NCBI RefSeq assembly: GCF_947496875.1
Contig: NZ_CANMEH010000011.1
Location: 1 to 64,000, forward strand
Length of the DNA stretch: 64,000 nucleotides
Origin: an uncultured Paracoccus sp.
Lineage (GTDB): Bacteria; Pseudomonadota; Alphaproteobacteria; Rhodobacterales; Rhodobacteraceae
Direction: 5' to 3'
Made by a program: the position numbers and the translations under genes. A model generated the notes under the pieces. It made no database searches and was not told the origin of the DNA. It was given only the letters and a program-made list of their open reading frames with translations. Positions 46,115 to 58,526 of the stretch are shown piece after piece (the first letter of the stretch is position 1; every line of letters starts with the position of its first letter).

Positions 46115-46140
46115 AAGGGCCGCCCATCCGGACGGCCCTT
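46115..46140 (-). terminator. Terminator downstream of sdhB
   Basis: AAGGGCCGCCCATCCGGACGGCCCTT near-perfect inverted repeat; minus strand ends in CCCTTT. Confidence 0.65.
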
Positions 46141-46161
46141 CTCCGGTGCGGTGAGGCGATC

Positions 46162-46941
46162 TCAGACGACGCGGTCCACCATCATGTGCTTGATGGCCCC
46201 GATCGCCTTGGCGGGGTTGAGCCCCTTTGGGCAGGTGTTCGTGCAGTTCATGATCGTGTGGCAGCGGTACAGTTTGAACGGATCCTCCAGCTGGTCCAGC
46301 CGCTCGCCCGTTGCCTCGTCGCGGGAATCGATGATCCACCGATAGGCGTGCAGCAGCGCCGCCGGGCCTAGGTACTTGTCGCCATTCCACCAGTAGGACG
46401 GGCAGGACGTCGAACAGCACGCGCAAAGGATGCATTCGTACAGCCCGTCCAGCTTCTTGCGGTCCTCGATCGACTGGCGCCATTCCTTCGGCGGGGTCGG
46501 CGTCTCGGTGATCAGATAGGGATTCACGCTCGCATGCTGGGCGTAGAAATGCGTCAGGTCCGGCACGAGGTCCTTGACCACCGGCATGTGCGGCAGCGGA
46601 TAGATGTTGATGTCACCCGCGACCTCGTCGATCCCGTAGATGCAGGCGAGATGATTGCCGCCATCGATCACCATCGCGCAGGACCCGCAGATCCCCTCGC
46701 GGCAGGACCTGCGGAAGGTCAGGGTCGGATCGATCTCGTTCTTGATCTTGTTCAGCGCGTCGAGAACCATCGGACCGCATTTGTCCAGGTCGATCCAGTA
46801 GGTGTCCAGCCGCGGGTTCAGCCCGCTTTCCGGATCATAGCGATAGATGTTGAACCGCTTCAGGCGGTTCGCCCCTTCGGGCTTGGGCCAGGTCTTGCCC
46901 ACGGTGATGCGGCTGTTCTTGGGAAGCGTAAACTGGACCAT
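46162..46941 (-). CDS. sdhB: Succinate dehydrogenase iron-sulfur subunit
   Basis: [12 protein letters not shown] and [34 protein letters not shown] FeS motifs. Confidence 0.97.
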   Translation of the reverse strand: MVQFTLPKNSRITVGKTWPKPEGANRLKRFNIYRYDPESGLNPRLDTYWIDLDKCGPMVLDALNKIKNEIDPTLTFRRSCREGICGSCAMVIDGGNHLACIYGIDEVAGDINIYPLPHMPVVKDLVPDLTHFYAQHASVNPYLITETPTPPKEWRQSIEDRKKLDGLYECILCACCSTSCPSYWWNGDKYLGPAALLHAYRWIIDSRDEATGERLDQLEDPFKLYRCHTIMNCTNTCPKGLNPAKAIGAIKHMMVDRVV

Positions 46942-47025
46942 GATCCTGTCCTTCGGTCTGCAGGGTCCCGGCTGCGGGTCCGGGATCGGCCAAGACCGGC
47001 GCCAAGGCGCCGATCGGATGTGATT

Positions 47026-47325
47026 TCAGCCGCGCCATCCGGGCTGCTCGGCCAGCGGCCGGGTGGGCATCTCACCGGATCGCCGCAACACGCAGCGGTC
47101 GAACACCTCGGCGGGATCGCGGCCCATGACGTAATCACCTGACAATTCGACCGCAACGCCGCCCGAGGGACGCACGGAATGTCCGTCGCTGCCGATCCCC
47201 ACCGCGATGTGGGTCCGGGGTCCGGCCGCCAGCCGCGCGTCGTCAAGGCAACTGCGCTCTGCCTGGGCGACCGACACCGGACCGCAGGCGGCGAGCCCCG
47301 TCAGCACCGGCAGGGCCACCCCCAT
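47026..47325 (-). CDS. Small putative lipoprotein between sdhA and sdhB
   Basis: MGVALPVLTGLAACGPVSVAQAERSCLDDARLAAGPRTHIAVGIGSDGHSVRPSGGVAVELSGDYV; lipobox LAAC. Confidence 0.65.
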   Translation of the reverse strand: MGVALPVLTGLAACGPVSVAQAERSCLDDARLAAGPRTHIAVGIGSDGHSVRPSGGVAVELSGDYVMGRDPAEVFDRCVLRRSGEMPTRPLAEQPGWRG

Positions 47326-47342
47326 CACCCGGAGGTTCGGTA

Positions 47343-47714
47343 TCAGGCGACGGCGATCCGCGAGATGCACTGGCTTGCCCCCGGGCGCTGGACGATCGCG
47401 GCCACGGCGTCGGCAGCGGCCGAACTCCCCGACAGAGTCGCCAGGTCGGCGATTTCCGCCATCGTCGCGTTGTTCATCACGCAGGCGGTGTAGGGCGCAA
47501 CGTCGCGACCGGGCAGGCGCTTGGCCATCTCGATATTCACGACCTGGGCCGCGGCCGACCGCTGGGCCGACCCGACGTCCGGGGCAGGCGCCGGCGTCGG
47601 GTCGATGATAACGGGGGCGCTGGGGCCCGGTATGGTCATGCCCGGCGGAATAGTCGCCACGCAACCGGACAGGAGCAGGGCGGCAGCAGCCGCGGCGGGG
47701 AAAATCAGACGCAT
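47343..47714 (-). CDS. Small putative lipoprotein between sdhA and sdhB
   Basis: [38 protein letters not shown], lipobox LSGC; 123 aa; directly follows sdhA. Confidence 0.75.
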   Translation of the reverse strand: MRLIFPAAAAAALLLSGCVATIPPGMTIPGPSAPVIIDPTPAPAPDVGSAQRSAAAQVVNIEMAKRLPGRDVAPYTACVMNNATMAEIADLATLSGSSAAADAVAAIVQRPGASQCISRIAVA

Positions 47715-49525
47715 CAGTAAACCCTTTTCTTGGGAGCAATCTTGCCAAGGTCGATCCCGCCGTCCTCGGCCGGTGTCAGCGGCTCCAGATGTACGGGGCG
47801 GTATGCCAGTTTGACGTCATTTCCTTCGACCCATGCAAGAGAATGCTTGCGCCAGTTTGCATCATCCCGATCGGGATAATCCTCATGCGCGTGCGCGCCC
47901 CGCGATTCCTTGCGCGCCTCGGCGGCGACGATCGTGGCCAGGGCGTTCGGCATCAGGTTGGTCAGTTCCAGCGTCTCGACCAGATCCGTGTTCCAGATCA
48001 TCGTGCGGTCGGTGACGTGCAGATCGGCCATCCGGCCCGCGATCTCGGTCATCTTGTCGACGCCCTCGGCCAGCGTCTTGTCGGTGCGGAACACCGCCGC
48101 GTCCGACTGCATCGCGCGCTGCATGTCGGTGCGCAGCTGCGCCGTCGGCGTCGATCCGTTCGCGTGGCGCAGCGCGTCGAACCGTGACAGGGCACGGTCG
48201 ACCTCGGCGGTGTTGGTGCCGGGGATGCTGCCTTGACGGTCGATCACCTGGCCGGCCCGAATGGCCGCCGCGCGGCCGAACACCACCAGGTCGATCAGGC
48301 TGTTCGATCCCAGACGGTTCGCCCCGTGCACCGACGCGCAGCCGGCCTCGCCGACGGCCATCAGACCCGGAAAGATCCGGTCCGGATCGTCGGGCGACGG
48401 CGCCAGGACCTCGCCCCAGAAATTGGTCGGGATCCCGCCCATGTTGTAATGGACCGTCGGCAGCACCGGGATCGGTTCGCGGGTCAGGTCGACCCCGGCG
48501 AAGATCCGGGCCGATTCGGAGATGCCGGGAAGGCGTTCGGCCAGCGTCTCGGGCGGCAGATGCGACAGGTGCAGGAAGATGTGGTCGTTGTCGGGCCCCA
48601 CGCCCCGCCCCTCGCGGATTTCCAGCGTCATGCAGCGGCTCACCACATCGCGGGACGCCAGATCCTTGTAGGTCGGGGCATAGCGTTCCATGAACCGCTC
48701 GCCCTCGGAATTGGTGAGATACCCGCCCTCGCCGCGCGCTCCCTCGGTGATCAGGCAGCCGGAACCGTAGATCCCCGTGGGGTGGAACTGCACGAATTCC
48801 ATGTCCTGCAAGGCTAGGCCGGCGCGGGCCACCATGCCGCCGCCGTCGCCGGTGCAGCTGTGGGCCGACGTGGCGCTGAAATAGGCGCGGCCATAACCGC
48901 CGGTCGCCAGCACCACCATCTTGGCGTTGAAGACGTGGATCGTGCCGTCGTCGAACTTCCAGCAGACGACCCCGGTGCAGGCCCCGTCGGTGATGATCAG
49001 GTCCAGCGCGAAATACTCGATGAAGAACTCGGCCTTTTCCTTCAGCGACTGGCCGTAGAGCGTGTGCAGGATCGCGTGGCCGGTCCGGTCGGCAGCGGCA
49101 CAGGTGCGCTGCACGGGCGGGCCCTCGCCGTACTCGGTCGTGTGGCCGCCGAACGGGCGCTGATAGATCTTGCCCGCCTCGGTCCGGCTGAAGGGGACGC
49201 CGTAATGTTCCAGTTCGTAGACCGCCTTGGGCGCCTCGCGGGCCAGATACTCCATCGCATCCGTGTCGCCCAGCCAGTCCGATCCCTTGACCGTGTCGTA
49301 CATGTGCCACTGCCAGCTGTCCGGCCCCATGTTGCCGAGGCTGGCGGCAATCCCGCCCTGGGCCGCGACGGTGTGCGACCGGGTCGGGAACAGCTTGGTC
49401 ACGCAGGCGGTACGCAGCCCCTGTTCGGCCATGCCCAGGGTCGCGCGCAGCCCGGCACCGCCGGCACCGACGACCACCACGTCGTAATCATGCGTTTCAT
49501 AGGGATAGGCGGCAGATGCGGACAT
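47714..49525 (-). CDS. sdhA: Succinate dehydrogenase flavoprotein subunit
   Basis: [53 protein letters not shown]; 603 aa. Confidence 0.97.
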   Translation of the reverse strand: MSASAAYPYETHDYDVVVVGAGGAGLRATLGMAEQGLRTACVTKLFPTRSHTVAAQGGIAASLGNMGPDSWQWHMYDTVKGSDWLGDTDAMEYLAREAPKAVYELEHYGVPFSRTEAGKIYQRPFGGHTTEYGEGPPVQRTCAAADRTGHAILHTLYGQSLKEKAEFFIEYFALDLIITDGACTGVVCWKFDDGTIHVFNAKMVVLATGGYGRAYFSATSAHSCTGDGGGMVARAGLALQDMEFVQFHPTGIYGSGCLITEGARGEGGYLTNSEGERFMERYAPTYKDLASRDVVSRCMTLEIREGRGVGPDNDHIFLHLSHLPPETLAERLPGISESARIFAGVDLTREPIPVLPTVHYNMGGIPTNFWGEVLAPSPDDPDRIFPGLMAVGEAGCASVHGANRLGSNSLIDLVVFGRAAAIRAGQVIDRQGSIPGTNTAEVDRALSRFDALRHANGSTPTAQLRTDMQRAMQSDAAVFRTDKTLAEGVDKMTEIAGRMADLHVTDRTMIWNTDLVETLELTNLMPNALATIVAAEARKESRGAHAHEDYPDRDDANWRKHSLAWVEGNDVKLAYRPVHLEPLTPAEDGGIDLGKIAPKKRVY

Positions 49526-49536
49526 GGGACGGCCTC

Positions 49537-49932
49537 TCAGACGATGACGGCGCTCAGCGCCATGCGCGCCAGCGCGTAGACGGCTGCGGCAATGACCGCC
49601 CAGCCGAACATTTCCGAAAAGATGATCGCGACCTTGCGCTCGGTGTGATCCAGATAGTCGTCGATCATGATCCGGGTGCCCTTCACGAAATGGTACATCC
49701 CCACGATCAGGAAAAGCGCGGTGACGATGGCCGGATAGGGCTGGCTGAAATAGACCAGAACACCCTCGCGCGGCAGCCCGATGGCGCGCCCGATGACCAG
49801 CAGAAAGGCCGGGGTCAGCACCACCAGCGCGACCGAGGTGACGGTCATGGTCCAGTGATGCTGGGTTCCGGTGGACGGTCCGGCGGCACCCAGCCCCATG
49901 GCGGCCTTGCGCGGCGTGATATAGCGCATCAT
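49537..49932 (-). CDS. sdhD: Succinate dehydrogenase membrane anchor subunit
   Basis: 131-aa, three TM segments; between sdhC and sdhA. Confidence 0.92.
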   Translation of the reverse strand: MMRYITPRKAAMGLGAAGPSTGTQHHWTMTVTSVALVVLTPAFLLVIGRAIGLPREGVLVYFSQPYPAIVTALFLIVGMYHFVKGTRIMIDDYLDHTERKVAIIFSEMFGWAVIAAAVYALARMALSAVIV

Positions 49933-49943
49933 ACCCTCCGATC

Positions 49944-50336
49944 TCAGGCGAAGAAGAACAGGATCAGGGTCAGCACGGTCATGATGACCGATCCCCAGAT
50001 GATCGCCCAGCTGGTCTTCTGCCCCGCATCGATTTCCAGCATGTGCCCGGCGTCATAGAAGAAATGCCGGATGCCGGCCAGAAAGTGGAACCACAGCGAC
50101 CACAGCGACCCGGCCAGCACCAGGAAACCGAACCATGACCGCAGCACCCAGTCGGCAGTGGCGAAGGCCCGGTCACCGGCCACGGCCGCAACAAGCCACC
50201 AGACCAGCAGCAGGATCCCCGCGACCATCGCATGACCGGTCGCGCGGTTCATGATCGACGTCACGGCAGAGATCGGCAGCCGGTAGACCTGCAGATGCGG
50301 GGACAGCGGCCGGTTGCCGCGGGGAATGTCACCCAT
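49944..50336 (-). CDS. sdhC: Succinate dehydrogenase cytochrome b556 subunit
   Basis: [29 protein letters not shown] and [15 protein letters not shown] motifs. Confidence 0.95.
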   Translation of the reverse strand: MGDIPRGNRPLSPHLQVYRLPISAVTSIMNRATGHAMVAGILLLVWWLVAAVAGDRAFATADWVLRSWFGFLVLAGSLWSLWFHFLAGIRHFFYDAGHMLEIDAGQKTSWAIIWGSVIMTVLTLILFFFA

Positions 50337-50472
50337 GGGACGCTCCTGTCATTGGCGCCCGGCCGACAGCGGGCGCGGGCGGACTGAGGTTGCGGTGTCT
50401 GTATCGGATTTATGCCGGGTGTCACGGCCGGGCGCCAGACGAAAGGCGGAAACTGCCCGAAACGGAGGAAAT

Positions 50473-50566
50473 GCGATCACAAGGAGGACGCTTGTGATCA
50501 CGCCCAGATGCGAGTGCCTATACTCCGAGCCACGCGTTCCCCGCTCGCTGGAGTGGTTGTGATCAC
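50473..50566. promoter_or_regulatory. GATC-centred palindrome array (TTGTGATCAC x2 plus a GCGATCACAA variant) upstream of sdhC
   Basis: GCGATCACAA (50473-50482), TTGTGATCAC (50492-50501), TTGTGATCAC (50557-50566); the first two centres are 21 bp apart. Confidence 0.6.
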
Positions 50567-50572
50567 GCGGTG

Positions 50573-51457
50573 CTACTCTCTCCACGCCTCGACGGCGATG
50601 CCTCTGTGGTCCGAGCCAAGCCGCGGCCGCATCCTCGCCTCGCCATGCCATCCCTCGGGAACCAGCACGTGGTCGATCGCGATCGGATACACCGACAGCA
50701 GCATGAAGCTGGGGCGGACGGGGCCGACGCGCCGGGTTCCGGTTGCCTCCTGGATCGCACGTGCCGCGTGCCCCCACGGCACCATGTTGAAGTCACCCCC
50801 CAGCACCACTGGCTGCGGCAACGCCTTCAGCTGCGGCAGCAGATCGGGGACCTGGGCGCCCTGCCCGAACGGCCAGGGCCAGTGCATGTGCAGCGCGGCG
50901 GCCGTCAGGTCGCCGCCCGGCGCGCTGACCCGGACCGCGGTGAGGCCCCGATGATCGGGGCAGACGGGTGGCTCGGCAAACGGCCAGCGCGACAGGACGG
51001 CCACGCTGATGATCGCGTTGGCCACGCAGACCAGCTGGTAGGGATGACTGGACGACAGCGCCTGCGGCAGCGACCGGTTCTGGGCGCTGACCTCCTGCAG
51101 CATCACCAGATCGGCGTCGCTGGTGCGGATGTCCGCGGCAAAACGGCTTGTATCTGCAACGTCATAACGCAGGTTCTTCTGGTAGATTCGGATCGGAGCC
51201 CCTCGATCAGGCCCTTGTTCCGACGCCAGCAGCGACTGACCCATCGACAGCAGGGCCGCGGCGGACAGCGTCACGGCGCCCAGCCGCGATAACCCGCGCA
51301 GGCCCAGTGCCGCGAGCAGCAGGGCCCCTGCCCAGATTGGGCGAAACACGGCCAGGGAGTCGCCCAGCGGATGGACCGGTCCGGCGTAGCTGAGTGCGAG
51401 GGCGGCCAGACAGACCGCCGCGACCACCCTGGGCAGGCTTGAAAAAGATCGCATCAC
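50573..51457 (-). CDS. Endonuclease/exonuclease/phosphatase-family protein with N-terminal TM segments
   Basis: IRIYQKNLRYD...LVMLQEVSAQNRSLPQAL...VVLGGDFNMVPWGHAAR...IDHVLVPEGW...LGSDHRGI motifs of the EEP fold. Confidence 0.88.
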   Translation of the reverse strand: MMRSFSSLPRVVAAVCLAALALSYAGPVHPLGDSLAVFRPIWAGALLLAALGLRGLSRLGAVTLSAAALLSMGQSLLASEQGPDRGAPIRIYQKNLRYDVADTSRFAADIRTSDADLVMLQEVSAQNRSLPQALSSSHPYQLVCVANAIISVAVLSRWPFAEPPVCPDHRGLTAVRVSAPGGDLTAAALHMHWPWPFGQGAQVPDLLPQLKALPQPVVLGGDFNMVPWGHAARAIQEATGTRRVGPVRPSFMLLSVYPIAIDHVLVPEGWHGEARMRPRLGSDHRGIAVEAWRE

Positions 51458-51466
51458 GACTGCAGC

Positions 51467-52510
51467 TCAGACCGGCATCAGGGCCCAGTAGTCCAGATCC
51501 AGCAGCACATGCGGCGCGTAGCGTCCGTCCTCGCCGCGCCAGGCGCTGTCGCAGGCGGGACCCTTGTGGGCGACCGTCCGCAGCCGGATGGCACCCACGC
51601 CCGGGGCAGATGTCGCGGCCTTGTCCAGCACCTCGGACCAGGCGCGCACCGTGTCGCCGGCAAAGCACGGATTCGCGTGGGCGCCACCGTTCAGCGCCAC
51701 CATCATCTGCGCGTTGGCCAAGCCGTTGAACGACAGCGCCCGCGCCAGGCTGATGACGTGGCCGCCATAGATCAACCGGCGCCCGTCGTCGCGGAAGGTT
51801 GCGTCAAAATGGACCTTGGCCGTGTTCTGCCACAGCCGGGTTGCCAGCATGTGCTCGGCCTCTTCGACGGTCACGCCATCGGCATGGTCGATGATCTCGC
51901 CCACGGCGTAATCGCCCCAGCGGTGCGGCTCTCCGGCCAGGTCGAAGTCGTAGTTCCGGAAATCCAGCCCCTCGGGGACGACCAGATCCGCGGCCGGGAC
52001 GACCTTGGCCAGTTCCGGCACGACCTCCTGCGGCGCCGGCGCGTCGCGGTCGCGCTTGCGCACCATCACCCAGCGGACATAGTCCAGCACCACGGTGCCG
52101 GCCTGGTTCAGCCCACGGGTCCGGACATAGACGTTGCCGGACGTGCCGTTCGAATTCTGCTTAACCCCGATCACCTCGGATTCGGACCGGATGGTGTCAC
52201 CAGGCCACACCGGCGCCAGCCAGCGGCCCTGCGCATAGCCCAGATTGGCCACGGCGTTCAGCGACACGTCGGGCACCGTCTTGCCGAACACCGTGTGGAA
52301 GGCGATCAGCTCGTCGAGCGGCGCGGCGCGCAGCCCGCAGGCCCGGGCGAATTCGTCGCTGGAGCTGATCGCGTGGCGGGCCGGGTACAGCGCGTGGTAC
52401 AGTGCCCGTTCGCCGCCAGACAGCGTGCGCGGCACGGCGTGGCGGATGACCTGCCCGACGCGGTAATCCTCGAAAAAGCGTCCGGGGTTGGTCTTGCCAG
52501 TCATGCTCAT
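51467..52510 (-). CDS. MaoC-family hydratase, mesaconyl-CoA hydratase-like
   Basis: GRFFEDYRVGQVIRHAVPRTLSGGERALYHALYPARHAISSSDEFARACGL with duplicated MaoC hot-dog domains, 347 aa; operon with a malyl-CoA lyase/thioesterase-like gene. Confidence 0.85.
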   Translation of the reverse strand: MSMTGKTNPGRFFEDYRVGQVIRHAVPRTLSGGERALYHALYPARHAISSSDEFARACGLRAAPLDELIAFHTVFGKTVPDVSLNAVANLGYAQGRWLAPVWPGDTIRSESEVIGVKQNSNGTSGNVYVRTRGLNQAGTVVLDYVRWVMVRKRDRDAPAPQEVVPELAKVVPAADLVVPEGLDFRNYDFDLAGEPHRWGDYAVGEIIDHADGVTVEEAEHMLATRLWQNTAKVHFDATFRDDGRRLIYGGHVISLARALSFNGLANAQMMVALNGGAHANPCFAGDTVRAWSEVLDKAATSAPGVGAIRLRTVAHKGPACDSAWRGEDGRYAPHVLLDLDYWALMPV

Positions 52511-52713
52511 TGCTCGCTCAGCTTCATGTCCGCGGCGTAGGGCGCGGCGATCTCCTTGGTGACCGCCTGGGCGCAGCGCATCACCCCGCGGCCCGCGTCA
52601 AAGGCCATGGTCGGCGCGCCGTGCAGCACCCAGCCACGCGACAGCGCCAGGCTGATCTTGTGGCAGAACGCCGATGTGTCGTCGTCGGTCAGCAGCCGAT
52701 AGATCACCGGCAT
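52507..52713 (-). CDS. DUF1737-like small protein
   Basis: 68 aa MPVIYRLLTDDDTSAFCHKISLALSRGWVLHGAPTMAFDAGRGVMRCAQAVTKE. Confidence 0.75.
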   Translation of the reverse strand: MPVIYRLLTDDDTSAFCHKISLALSRGWVLHGAPTMAFDAGRGVMRCAQAVTKEIAAPYAADMKLSEQ

Positions 52714-52714
52714 C

Positions 52715-53263
52715 TCACGCTCCGAACGGGTTGGGGCCGACCCAGCCGTGGATCAGCCCGACCACCAGATAGACCACCAGGGCGGACAGCGCGGTCGTCC
52801 ACTCCTTGCGGACGGGGATCGGATGCGCCGGCTGCGTCCACCCGGTCGTGCGGTTGATCACCACGATCTCGACCAGCGCCCAGAGCAGCAGCCCCCCGAA
52901 CAGGACGAATGACGGCAGGTCGCCATTGGTCAGCAGATGCGCGCCGGCCCACAGCGAGAAGCCGATCAGCTGCGGATGGCGCAGCCGCACGCCCAGCCGC
53001 GACTTGGCCCCGGACGCCGCAAACAGGTAGAACGCGACCAGCACCAGAAGGTTGTTGATCCCCTTCAGCATCGGCGTCGCGGCCCACCAGATCGTCTGGT
53101 CCGCCGCGCGGTAGCCGATCACCATCAGCAGGATCGAAAGGATCAGGGCGGCGGCGACGGCGCCCTTTCCGGACGCGCCCATGCTCGCCCGTGCGGACGG
53201 CGCCACGCGCTTGAACAGATGCGCCGCCCACCACAAAGCGACGCCAAGGATCAGCAAGGCCAT
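52715..53263 (-). CDS. NnrU-family membrane protein
   Basis: MALLILGVALWWAAHLFKRVAPSARASMG...LVLVAFYLFAASGAKSRLGVRLRHPQLIGFSLWAGAHLLTNGDLPSFVLFGGLLLWAL. Confidence 0.88.
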   Translation of the reverse strand: MALLILGVALWWAAHLFKRVAPSARASMGASGKGAVAAALILSILLMVIGYRAADQTIWWAATPMLKGINNLLVLVAFYLFAASGAKSRLGVRLRHPQLIGFSLWAGAHLLTNGDLPSFVLFGGLLLWALVEIVVINRTTGWTQPAHPIPVRKEWTTALSALVVYLVVGLIHGWVGPNPFGA

Positions 53264-53336
53264 GACATGTTCCCTTCTCTGCCCCGGCCGGGCCGGTCGG
53301 GGCCACGGCGGCTCCGGTCCGCCCGGTTACACCGGT

Positions 53337-54188
53337 TCACGTCCCCTGCGCCATGGCCGCGATGGCGTCGGCGCGCGCCAGCGTGGTGCGGGCGGTTTCC
53401 ACATGCAGGTTCTCGACGATGCGACCATCGACGACCGCCACCCCCTTGCCCTGCGCCATCACCTCGTCGAACGCCTCGATCTGGCGCCGCGCCAGCGCGA
53501 CCTCGTCCGTGGACGGGGCGAAGCTGCTGTTCGCGACCTCGAGCTGCGCGGGGTGGATCAGCGTCTTGCCATCGAAACCCATGTCGCGGCCCTGTTCGCA
53601 TTCGGCGCGCAGACCCTGATCATCCTTGAAGGCGTTGTAGACGCCGTCCACGATGATCCGGCCGTGCGCCTTGGCGGCCAGCAGGCACAGGCCCAGGCCG
53701 GTCTGCATCGGCAGCCGGTCGGGGCGGTGGCGGCTGCCCAGTTCGCGGGCCAGGTCGTTCGTGCCCATCACCATGCCCTGCAGCCGCGGATGTCCCGCGA
53801 TCGCGGCGGCGTTCAGCATGCCCGCCGCGGTTTCAAGCATCGCCCACAGCGGCGTGTCCGGCACGATCGCGGCGACGGCATCCAGATCGGCGGGTGCGTT
53901 CACCTTGGGGATCAGCACGGCATCGGCCCCCGTCGCAAAGGCCGCCGCGTCGTCGCGCCCCCATTCGGTGTCCAGCCCGTTGATCCGCACGATGCGCGTG
54001 CGCTGCCCGTAATCCGCCTGCAACGCCTCGCGCAGCGCCGCGCGCGCGGTCGCCTTTTCACCCGGCGCGACCGCATCCTCGAGGTCGAAGATGATGGCAT
54101 CCGCCGGCAGGTTGCGGGCCTTCTCCATCGCGCGGACATTGGCGGCCGGCAGGTACAGGACGGAACGGAACGGGCGGGACAGGCTCAT
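53337..54188 (-). CDS. HpcH/HpaI-family CoA-ester lyase (malyl-CoA thioesterase / malyl-CoA lyase-like)
   Basis: RSVLYLPAANVRAMEKARNLPADAIIFDLEDAVAPGEKATAR, VMGTNDLARELG, GFDGKTLIHPAQLEVAN CitE-like motifs. Confidence 0.88.
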   Translation of the reverse strand: MSLSRPFRSVLYLPAANVRAMEKARNLPADAIIFDLEDAVAPGEKATARAALREALQADYGQRTRIVRINGLDTEWGRDDAAAFATGADAVLIPKVNAPADLDAVAAIVPDTPLWAMLETAAGMLNAAAIAGHPRLQGMVMGTNDLARELGSRHRPDRLPMQTGLGLCLLAAKAHGRIIVDGVYNAFKDDQGLRAECEQGRDMGFDGKTLIHPAQLEVANSSFAPSTDEVALARRQIEAFDEVMAQGKGVAVVDGRIVENLHVETARTTLARADAIAAMAQGT

Positions 54189-54370
54189 CAAGCATCCTTC
54201 GCGGCAGAAAACGTCCCGCATCACTCGCCGAAATCCGGCCGGTGGGCAACCCTGCGGCCCGGCAGTCACGCAACAAATGTTTAGGGATGCAACGACGCCG
54301 GTCGACTCTTGTTTGGTAGCGATCCCGCATCTGCGGGGCCGATCCTGCAACACAGCGAAAGGACAGCATC

Positions 54371-54886
54371 ATGGCGCAGTCGCAAAAGGGACTGGAAGAC
54401 CTGCTCGAGCACGGTCTCAAGGACATGTATTACGCCGAGAACGCGATTTTGAAGGCGCTGCCCAAGATGATCGAGGGCGCCACCGACAAAGAGCTGCGCA
54501 ACGGCCTGGAAAAGCACCGTGAGCAGACCGAAGGTCAGATCAGGGACCTGGAGAAGTGCTTCAAGGCCATGGACAAGAAGGCCGAAGGCGAGAAGTGCGA
54601 GGCCATCGAGGGTATCCTGAAGGAGGGCGATTCCCTGCTGAAGGATTTCGGCGGCACCCCGGCCGGTGACGCGGCCATCATCTTTTCCTCGCAGGCCGTC
54701 GAGCATTACGAGATCGCCCGTTATGGCAGCCTGCGCACCTATGCCGACCTGCTGGGGATGGATGACGTGTCCGACCTGCTGAACGGGATCCTGGAACAGG
54801 AAATCGCCGCCGACGAGATCCTGTCCGAACTGGCAGAGGACCACGTCAACGAGGACGCCCTTGCCGACGACGACGAAGACGCCTGA
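54371..54886 (+). CDS. DUF892/YciE-type ferritin-like protein
   Basis: GLEDLLEHGLKDMYYAENAILKALPKMIEGATDKELRNGLEKHREQTEGQIRDLEKCF...AVEHYEIARYGSLRTYADLLG. Confidence 0.9.
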   Translation: MAQSQKGLEDLLEHGLKDMYYAENAILKALPKMIEGATDKELRNGLEKHREQTEGQIRDLEKCFKAMDKKAEGEKCEAIEGILKEGDSLLKDFGGTPAGDAAIIFSSQAVEHYEIARYGSLRTYADLLGMDDVSDLLNGILEQEIAADEILSELAEDHVNEDALADDDEDA

Positions 54887-54938
54887 TCGGCACGCGCGTC
54901 GTCGGCCGTGCGGCCGGGATGCCCTGACCGGACCCGTG

Positions 54939-54964
54939 ATGACCCGCCCTTCCCGGCGGGTCAT
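54939..54964 (+). terminator. Hairpin terminator after the DUF892 gene
   Basis: ATGACCCGCC-cttccc-GGCGGGTCAT, perfect 10-bp stem. Confidence 0.6.
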
Positions 54965-55042
54965 CTGCGTTTCGGACGACTGGCTCGGCGTCCTGCGGCC
55001 CGCGGTGGCATCCGCCTTGCGCGGCGAGGGGCAAAGGACTAA

Positions 55043-56041
<999 letters not shown>

Positions 56042-56062
56042 TCCGCTCGGAAGTTTGAAGAT

Positions 56063-56090
56063 CGGGCGTCTCGCGAGGGGCGCCCGTTTC
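56063..56090 (+). terminator. Hairpin terminator after mdh
   Basis: CGGGCGTCTCGCGAGGGGCGCCCG followed by TTTC. Confidence 0.6.
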
Positions 56091-56120
56091 CGTTTGCGAG
56101 CCTGAGTCGCACCTCAGCAT

Positions 56121-56170
56121 ACGATCGCACACAACGGATGTGATCACGGCGACGCGACGTGTGATCACAA
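56121..56170. promoter_or_regulatory. GATC-centred palindrome array (TGTGATCACG, TGTGATCACA) upstream of sucC
   Basis: TGTGATCACG at 56139-56148 and TGTGATCACA at 56161-56170, centres 22 bp apart, plus a degenerate ACGATCGCAC at 56121. Confidence 0.6.
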
Positions 56171-56273
56171 ACAACGGTTATTGATCCTGCGGATCCCGCC
56201 GCTCCCCAGACCCGGTTTGCTTTGCCGCGATTTTGTGCGATGCGGTGCCAGGTTTTTCCAGCGAGGGTCCGCG

Positions 56274-57467
<1,194 letters not shown>

Positions 57468-57527
57468 TCGGGACGGCGGGGCCGGTCGCCCCGCCCTGCC
57501 ATCCACCAAATTCAAGGAAAGCCACAC

Positions 57528-58412
57528 ATGGCCATTCTCGTCGACAAGACCACCAAGGTGATCTGCCAGGGCATCACCGGCAGCCAAGGCACCTTCCACA
57601 CCGAACAGGCGATCGCCTATGGCACGCAGATGGTCGGCGGGGTCACCCCGGGCAAGGGGGGCACCACGCACCTGGACCTGCCAGTGTTCGACTCGGTCCA
57701 CGAAGCGGTCGAGCGGACCGGCGCCGATGCCTCGGTGATCTATGTCCCGCCGCCGTTTGCGGCCGATTCCATCCTCGAGGCCATCGACGCGCAGATCCCG
57801 CTGATCGTCTGCATCACCGAAGGCATTCCGGTGCTGGACATGATGCGGGTGAAACGGGCGCTGCAGGGCTCGAATTCGCGCCTGATCGGGCCGAACTGCC
57901 CCGGCATCATGACGCCGGACGAATGCAAGATCGGGATCATGCCGGGATCAATCTTCAAGCGCGGCTCGGTGGGTGTGGTGTCGCGGTCCGGCACCCTGAC
58001 CTACGAGGCGGTCAAGCAGACCTCGGATGTCGGGCTGGGCCAGTCGTCGGCCGTCGGCATCGGCGGCGACCCGATCAAGGGCATGGAACATATCGACGTG
58101 CTGGAGATGTTCCTGGCCGACCCGGAAACCCAGTCGATCGTCATGATCGGCGAGATCGGCGGCTCTGCCGAAGAGGACGCGGCGCAGTTCCTGGCCGACG
58201 AGAAGAAGGCCGGCCGCTGGAAGCCGACAGCCGGGTTCATCGCCGGCCGCACCGCACCGCCCGGTCGCCGCATGGGCCATGCGGGCGCGATCGTGTCGGG
58301 GGGCAAGGGCGACGCCGAGTCCAAGATCGCCGCCATGAAGGAAGCCGGAATCGTGGTCGCCGACAGCCCCGCGAAGCTGGGCGAGGCGGTGCTGCAGGCG
58401 ATCGGCCGGTAA
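57528..58412 (+). CDS. sucD: Succinyl-CoA synthetase alpha subunit
   Basis: [68 protein letters not shown]. Confidence 0.97.
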   Translation: MAILVDKTTKVICQGITGSQGTFHTEQAIAYGTQMVGGVTPGKGGTTHLDLPVFDSVHEAVERTGADASVIYVPPPFAADSILEAIDAQIPLIVCITEGIPVLDMMRVKRALQGSNSRLIGPNCPGIMTPDECKIGIMPGSIFKRGSVGVVSRSGTLTYEAVKQTSDVGLGQSSAVGIGGDPIKGMEHIDVLEMFLADPETQSIVMIGEIGGSAEEDAAQFLADEKKAGRWKPTAGFIAGRTAPPGRRMGHAGAIVSGGKGDAESKIAAMKEAGIVVADSPAKLGEAVLQAIGR

Positions 58413-58526
58413 GACACTTGGAACACACGCGGCGCCGGCCTAGGCTGGGGCTGCGTCGTCGCGCAGACGGTGCGCCGCGATCGGGCGGGGCGCCGGTTTT
58501 ACAGACAACCGGGTCAGGTGAACGCC

